In this document: one piece after another, positions 59,457 to 64,000 of the stretch | How the letters are laid out: the number at the start of each line of letters is the position of its first letter | How positions within the stretch are numbered: position 1 is the stretch's first letter | Assembly (NCBI GenBank): GCA_036399015.1 | Contig: DASWNW010000081.1 | Location: forward strand, 1-64,000 | Source of the DNA: QHVT01 sp036399015 | Lineage (GTDB): Bacteria; Acidobacteriota; Thermoanaerobaculia; Gp7-AA8 | DNA: 64,000 bases | Direction of reading: 5' to 3' | Translations under genes and position numbers: made by a program | The notes under the pieces: model-generated | Databases searched by the model: none | What the model saw: only the letters and a program-made list of their open reading frames with translations | Told to the model about the DNA's origin: nothing

Positions 59457-60307
59457 TGTCGACCTTCAACTTCTCACTGAACCACCACCTGGACCTGCCG
59501 GACGACGTCTTCCGGCTGCTGCGGGAGCAGATCTACAAACGGTCCGGGATGTGGTTCAGCGACACGTCGAAGTACCTGCTGCAGAAACGGCTCTCGCCGC
59601 GCGCGCGGGAGCTGAACTTCGACTCCTTCCAGAAGTACTTCTACTTCCTCCAGTACGACCCCCGCGCCGATGCCGAGTTCGACCAGATCTTCGACCTCGT
59701 CACCACCAACGAGACCTACTTCTTCCGCGAGCCGGCGCAACTGCAGGCCTTCATCGAGGAGATCATCCCCGACCTCCTGGCGCGCAAGCCGGTCAAGAAG
59801 ATCCGCATCTGGTCGGCCGGCTGCTCCTCGGGGGAGGAGCCATACTCGCTGGCCATGCTGCTGCAGGAGGCCGGCTGGTACGACCACGCCGCGTTCGAGA
59901 TCTTCGCCAGCGACATCAACCAGTCGGTCCTCGGCAAGGCGCGCAAGGGGCAGTACCGCGAGAACGCCTTCCGCGCCACCACGCCCGCGCTGCGCGAGAA
60001 GTACTTCACCCGCGAGAGCGAGAGCCTCTGGCGCGTCAAGGACGAGGTCCGCAACCGCGTCTCCTTCGGCCGCCTGAACCTGTACGACGAGGCGCGCGTC
60101 TCCCTCCTCGGCCACCTCGACGTCGTCTTCTGCCGCAACGTGATCATCTACTTCGACGACTCGTCGAAGAAGGTGGTGGTGAACAACTTCTATAACCGTC
60201 TCATCGACGGCGGCTACCTGCTCCTCGGCCACAGCGAGTCGCTGATCTCCCTCTCGACGCAGTTCAAGCTGCGCCACCTCAAGAACGACATGGTCTACCA
60301 GAAGTGA
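59456..60307 (+). CDS. cheR: CheR-type chemoreceptor glutamate methyltransferase
   Basis: A 283-aa SAM-dependent methyltransferase that methylates glutamates on chemoreceptors. The N-terminal helical domain has IYKRSGMWFSDTSKYLLQKRL. The catalytic part has VTTNETYFFREP (85-93 region), IRIWSAGCSSGEEPYSLAM (SAM motif I, 121-128), ASDINQSVLGKARKGQY and VFCRNVIIYFD. C-terminal GGYLLLGHSESL completes the family. No CheB or receptor gene is in the window. TGATG junction with the HEAT gene. Confidence 0.95.
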   Translation: MSTFNFSLNHHLDLPDDVFRLLREQIYKRSGMWFSDTSKYLLQKRLSPRARELNFDSFQKYFYFLQYDPRADAEFDQIFDLVTTNETYFFREPAQLQAFIEEIIPDLLARKPVKKIRIWSAGCSSGEEPYSLAMLLQEAGWYDHAAFEIFASDINQSVLGKARKGQYRENAFRATTPALREKYFTRESESLWRVKDEVRNRVSFGRLNLYDEARVSLLGHLDVVFCRNVIIYFDDSSKKVVVNNFYNRLIDGGYLLLGHSESLISLSTQFKLRHLKNDMVYQK

Positions 60308-60361
60308 CGCGCGGGTAGGGAAACCGCGCCGGCGCACCCTCCTCGACAGGAGGAGGCTCCG

Positions 60362-61438
60362 ATGCCCTCGCGTTTCTCGCCCCCCGGCCATCTCACCGAC
60401 CTGACGCGCGACGCCGACCTGCAGGCGTGGTCCGACACCGTCAGCGCGCTCGTCGACGTGCACGTCTCGCCCGGCGGGCAGCTCTTCAACCGGGTCACCT
60501 CCTCCCGCACCGGCCTCACGCGGCGGCGGATTCCCTGGCTGGCGATCCCGCAGACGGTGGCCGACTGGCGCACCGTCGAGGCGACGCGGGCGCGCGTCGA
60601 CGATCCGGCGAACCGCCGCAGCGGGGGGAGCGGCCAGAACGAGTATTCGGAGTGGTTCACCACCCGCGGCCCCGCCGGCGAAGTCCTGCAGGTCGACCTC
60701 ACCACCGAGCTGCCCGAGTACTGGCGCTTCCTCGGCCAGAGGCTGAGCGACGCGGAGCTCGGCAACGTCTACCGCCAGCTCTGGCCGTCCGCCACAGACG
60801 CGGAGCTGCACAGCGGCGGCAACTACAACCCGCTCAACGTCTGGAACACCACCCGCGGCGCGATGCACCTCATCGGCGTCATCAACACCCTCAGCCCCGA
60901 TGCGCTCGGCGTCATGTCGGCCGGCATCCCCTGGCGCTTCAGCACCGCCGGCCGCGTCATCGACGTGCAGGATTGCGGCATGGGCGTCTTCCACGCCGAC
61001 ACCACGCTCGTGGCGAACATCAACCGCATGGCGCGCGAGGGGCGGGCCATTGCCTCCGACGATCCGGTCGGCGTCTACATCGTTGACGTCGACACCTCCG
61101 GGTGGGAGACGCCGGACGGAAGCGACCCGCGCGACCTCGTCACGTTCAGCCGCGGCGACCCGCCCATGCACGCCCGCGTCATGCCGCCGCCGGGCGCGCC
61201 GTTCCGGCTCGCCGACGTCCGGATTGCCGGGGAGCCGATCCGGTTTGGATCGCAGATCGCCGAGCGCACCGTCGTCGGCGTGACCATGGCGGTCGGTCCT
61301 CCGGGCGAGTTCACCTTCACCAGCGGCATCGTCTGCGGCCGGGGAACCTTCGATTTCGCGTCGGACGACATGGCGTCGTTCTCCGCCGCCCCGCCGGAGA
61401 GCTCCCACATCGTGTACGAGAGGAATATCGATGGCTGA
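60362..61438 (+). CDS. Unknown protein coupled to a DyP peroxidase
   Basis: A 358-aa protein without signal peptide or TM segment. Regions: IPWLAIPQTVADWRTVEATRARVDD near 55-80, SEWFTTRGPAGEVLQVDLTTELPEYWRFL near 97-125, GAMHLIGVINTLSPDALG near 166-183, and a C-terminal beta-rich end. I do not recognise the family. GACAGGAGGAGGC precedes the ATG. It overlaps the DyP gene by 8 nt (ATGGCTGA), so the two products are made together; it could supply or recognise the peroxidase substrate. No haem or flavin motif is evident. Confidence 0.75.
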   Translation: MPSRFSPPGHLTDLTRDADLQAWSDTVSALVDVHVSPGGQLFNRVTSSRTGLTRRRIPWLAIPQTVADWRTVEATRARVDDPANRRSGGSGQNEYSEWFTTRGPAGEVLQVDLTTELPEYWRFLGQRLSDAELGNVYRQLWPSATDAELHSGGNYNPLNVWNTTRGAMHLIGVINTLSPDALGVMSAGIPWRFSTAGRVIDVQDCGMGVFHADTTLVANINRMAREGRAIASDDPVGVYIVDVDTSGWETPDGSDPRDLVTFSRGDPPMHARVMPPPGAPFRLADVRIAGEPIRFGSQIAERTVVGVTMAVGPPGEFTFTSGIVCGRGTFDFASDDMASFSAAPPESSHIVYERNIDG

Positions 61439-63023
61439 CGAGCCGCTGCTGCGCGGGAATCAGATCCAGGGGGACAGCCTGGCGGGGTTCCGGAAGGACC
61501 ACGTCACGCTGCTGTTCCTCCGCTTCAACGAGAAGAAGATCGCGGCGGTGAAGAAGTGGCTGCTCGCGCTCGCGCCGCGGCTGGCGACGCTGAACGCCGT
61601 CGCGCAGTTCAACGACGCGTTCCGCGAGGCGAGGCGCTCGCTGCCGCTGCGCCCCGACACGCTCCGGCGCGAGGAGCCGCCGCTCGCCGCGACCTGGATC
61701 AACGTCGCCTTCACCGCGCAGGGGCTGGAGAAGCTCGTCGGCGCGGAGGCGATTGCCGGCTTCGAGACGGCGTTCCGCATCGGCGCGGACGTGCGCGCCG
61801 GTACGATCGGCGACCCGACTGATCGTTCCGACGGCTCGCCCTCGGGGTGGCTGGTCGGCTCCGGCTCGAACGTCCCCGACGCGATGGTCAACCTCGCCGC
61901 CGACGACGAGAAGGCGCTCAAGAAGCTCGTCACGGCGATGCGGGCGGAGATCAGCTCGACCGGCGCGATCAAGATCATCCACACCGACGTCGGCAACGCG
62001 AAGCTCGCCCCCCGCACGGGGCACGAGCACTTCGGCTTCAAGGACGGCGTGTCGCAGCCGGGCGTCCGCGGGACGCTCGACACCGCGACGAGGCCGTTCC
62101 TCACGCCGCGCGTCATCGCCGACACCGACCCGCTCAGCCGCGTCTTCGCCTCGCCCGGCATGCCGCTCATCCAGCCGGGGGAGTTCGTCCTCGGCTACCC
62201 GCGGCAGCATCCGAACAACCCCGAGGCGTCGCAGGCGGCGGCGCTGACCCGCACCGAGCCGCCGTGGGCGAGCGACGGCTCGTACCTCGTCTACCGGCGG
62301 CTGCGCCAGGACGTGGAGGCGTTCGAGCGTTTCCTCGACCACGGCTCCGCATCGCTGGCCGCGCAGGGCTTCACCGGCATCGACCGCGAGCGCTTCGGAG
62401 CGATGTGCGTCGGACGCTGGAAGGACGGCACTCCCGTTGCCCGCTCGCCGCTCGCGCCCGATCCCGCCATCGCCGCCGACCGCCGCGCGGCGCAGAGCTT
62501 CTTCTTCGCCAAGGACACGCGCCCCGTGACGTGGAGCGATCCGTCCCGCGTGCCCGACACCCTCCCGCCCGCGGTGATGGACGGCGACGGGCAGCGCTGC
62601 CCGCTGTCGGGACACGTGCGGAAGGTGAACCCGCGCGACGAGGCCACCGACACGGGACATGGCGCGCGCACGCTGCGCCGCCGCATCCTGCGCCGCGGCG
62701 TGACGTTCGGCCCGAGCTGGGGCGACAAGCCGAAGGCCGAGCGCGGCCTCCTCTTTCTCTGCTACCAGGCCTCGATCACCGACCAGTTCGAGTTCGTCTG
62801 GCGCGCCTGGGCCAATGCCACGAACACCCCTCGCGCCGACGCCGGCATCGACCCAATCATCGGGCAGAACGGGAACGCCGACCCGGCGGCGCGGGTGTCG
62901 TTCTTCGTCCAGGGCGATCGTCAGGCGAAGGTGGAGAGTCCCGAGCGCTTCATCATCAGCACCGGCGGCGCCTACCTCTTCGCGCCGTCGATCTCGGCGA
63001 TCACCGACGTGCTGGCGCGTTGA
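61431..63023 (+). CDS. DyP-type haem peroxidase
   Basis: A 530-aa dye-decolourising-type peroxidase. The GxxDG motif GFKDG is at 202-206 (EHFGFKDGVSQPGVRG), with the distal Asp205. The proximal His and distal Arg are expected in the C-terminal half, where VTFGPSWGDKPKAERGLLFLCYQASI and GHVRKVNPRDEATD (HIRKxNPR-like) are typical of the family. It is longer than classic forms (~310-450), like the larger C/D-type enzymes. No signal peptide. Oxidises phenols, dyes or porphyrins with hydrogen peroxide; encapsulin was not seen next to it. Confidence 0.92.
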   Translation: MADEPLLRGNQIQGDSLAGFRKDHVTLLFLRFNEKKIAAVKKWLLALAPRLATLNAVAQFNDAFREARRSLPLRPDTLRREEPPLAATWINVAFTAQGLEKLVGAEAIAGFETAFRIGADVRAGTIGDPTDRSDGSPSGWLVGSGSNVPDAMVNLAADDEKALKKLVTAMRAEISSTGAIKIIHTDVGNAKLAPRTGHEHFGFKDGVSQPGVRGTLDTATRPFLTPRVIADTDPLSRVFASPGMPLIQPGEFVLGYPRQHPNNPEASQAAALTRTEPPWASDGSYLVYRRLRQDVEAFERFLDHGSASLAAQGFTGIDRERFGAMCVGRWKDGTPVARSPLAPDPAIAADRRAAQSFFFAKDTRPVTWSDPSRVPDTLPPAVMDGDGQRCPLSGHVRKVNPRDEATDTGHGARTLRRRILRRGVTFGPSWGDKPKAERGLLFLCYQASITDQFEFVWRAWANATNTPRADAGIDPIIGQNGNADPAARVSFFVQGDRQAKVESPERFIISTGGAYLFAPSISAITDVLAR

Positions 63024-63131
63024 CATCGTCGTAAATCTGGACACCCGTCCGGCCGCGTACGCCGGTGCAGGCGCTGAGTCGCTCGAGAGCAGGGCCGGCG
63101 GCGATGGCGCCGGGATTGCGAAGGGGCGGGC

Positions 63132-64000
63132 ATGTCACTCGACGCCCTCCTTCGAAAAGCAGCCACCGCCGGCGGTCGCGAGATCCATCTCGCCACCGCG
63201 CGCCGCATCATGATCGTCACCGACGAGGGGGAGCGCGAGCTCACCGGCCCCGACATCACGACAGAGCTGATTCAGCAGATGATCGCGCCGGTCGTTCCTC
63301 CCTCGGCGCGAGAGGCGCTGGCGGCCGGACGTGCGGAGTGGACGCTGCGGCACAACGACCTCGGACGGGTCCGGGTGGTGGCGGAGCGGGCGAAGGCGTC
63401 GTTCTTCCTCAACGAGCCGCAGCGGCTGGCGGTGGTGACCGAGGAGAGCTCGCCGACCGCGGAGATGGACGCGTTCTTCCGGCAGATGGTGGAGATGAAG
63501 GCCTCCGACCTCCATCTCTGCGCCGGCTCGGTTCCCATCGTGCGGCACGACGGGGAGATGAAGCCGCTGCCGGGACGGGGGCCGCTGGCCGCGTCCGACG
63601 TCGAGCGCATCCTCATCCCGATCGCGCCGGAGCGGAACCGGGAGGAGTTCCGCCGCCGCCACGACACCGACTTCGCGTACGAGATCGAGGGGCTGTCGCG
63701 CTTCCGCTGCAATTTCTTCATGGACCGGAAGGGGATGGGGGCGGTCTTCCGCGTCATCCCGTCGAAGATCCTGACCGCCGAGGAGATGGGGCTGTCGAAG
63801 GAGATCCTCGACCTCTGCTTCCTCTCCAAGGGGCTGGTGCTGGTGACCGGGCCGACCGGCTCCGGCAAATCGACCACGCTCACGGCGCTCGTCGACTACA
63901 TCAACCGCCACCGCACCGATCACATCATCACCATCGAGGACCCGATCGAGTTCGTGCACGAGAACCGGAAGTGCCTCATCAACCAGCGGCAGGTCGGCGA
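63132..64000 (+). CDS. pilT: PilT/PilU-type pilus retraction ATPase, 3' end beyond window
   Basis: The first 289 codons of a secretion-superfamily ATPase. EMKASDLHLCAGSVPIVRHDGEMKPL (near 119-144) is the PilT N-domain; Walker A GPTGSGKSTT lies near 239-248 (VLVTGPTGSGKSTTLTALVDYIN) and IITIEDPIEFVHE is the Asp box. PilT powers retraction of type IV pili. It has about 110 extra N-terminal residues that resemble a second copy of the PAS-like N-domain (REIHLATARRIMIVTDEGE). The sequence is cut by the window end before Walker B. Confidence 0.92.
   Translation, partial: MSLDALLRKAATAGGREIHLATARRIMIVTDEGERELTGPDITTELIQQMIAPVVPPSAREALAAGRAEWTLRHNDLGRVRVVAERAKASFFLNEPQRLAVVTEESSPTAEMDAFFRQMVEMKASDLHLCAGSVPIVRHDGEMKPLPGRGPLAASDVERILIPIAPERNREEFRRRHDTDFAYEIEGLSRFRCNFFMDRKGMGAVFRVIPSKILTAEEMGLSKEILDLCFLSKGLVLVTGPTGSGKSTTLTALVDYINRHRTDHIITIEDPIEFVHENRKCLINQRQVG

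Overview
This is a GC-rich (roughly two-thirds G+C) bacterial chromosome segment with densely packed genes. Many operon genes overlap by ATGA or GTGA. There are no rRNA or tRNA genes, transposases, CRISPR arrays or phage blocks that I can see. The mix fits a Gram-negative, possibly gliding or twitching, environmental bacterium: a Wzx/Wzz exopolysaccharide locus, periplasmic amidase, GatCA, DUF4388/CheA/HEAT-repeat signalling proteins and PilT. I would guess Acidobacteriota or a neighbouring phylum, but that is inference from gene content.

Layout. (1) 1-2360: secreted di-haem peroxidase with a YtkA-like partner, and a PaiB-like flavin protein. (2) 2375-30168: a large surface-polysaccharide locus. 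It has Wzz and Wzx leftward, then from a consensus promoter at 5642-5670 a MarR-type regulator and a long rightward operon: a five-enzyme route to a 2,3-diacetamido uronic acid nucleotide sugar, methyltransferase, sulfotransferase, FemAB-like transferases, deacetylase, Wzy-like polymerase, glycosyltransferases, a bi-domain oxidoreductase, a heparinase-like lyase, a PglC-type sugar transferase and a PglE-like aminotransferase. It closes with leftward TPR, O-antigen ligase and CapD/PglF-type dehydratase genes. (3) 30264-37585: RodZ-like, HEAT-like, DnaJ-TPR and PP2C proteins, then a 74-residue SelW-like selenoprotein with an in-frame UGA and a SECIS-like hairpin, a secreted protein and a GAF/HD-GYP phosphodiesterase. 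(4) 37586-45026: a repeat-filled gap, gatC-gatA, a LysM-like/AmiC-type amidase, a GT-C-like membrane protein, ribH-nusB. (5) 45111-49089: DUF4388 and CheY-type regulators and a GT-C membrane protein. (6) 49090-50635: a gene-poor patch with a mannan-binding lectin gene. (7) 50636-60307: membrane, DinB and thioesterase genes, then a chemosensory operon cheA - ExeA-like ATPase - cheW - zinc-ribbon pseudo-receiver - HEAT-repeat scaffold - cheR. (8) 60362-64000: an unknown protein coupled to a DyP peroxidase, and the 5' part of a PilT-type ATPase.

The least conventional content is: the selenoprotein, which ordinary gene calling would split at its UGA; a set of palindromic or word-repeat elements inside reading frames (GT-C protein, CheA, CheW, HD-GYP) and in gaps between genes; degenerate 21-22-nt tandem arrays; and about ten operon-leading genes whose only upstream signal is a TAnnnT box 6-12 nt before the start codon, suggesting leaderless or nearly leaderless mRNAs.

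Start codons were chosen by overlap with the upstream gene, visible Shine-Dalgarno sequence or family alignment from memory. No database search was run, so family names are pattern recognition.
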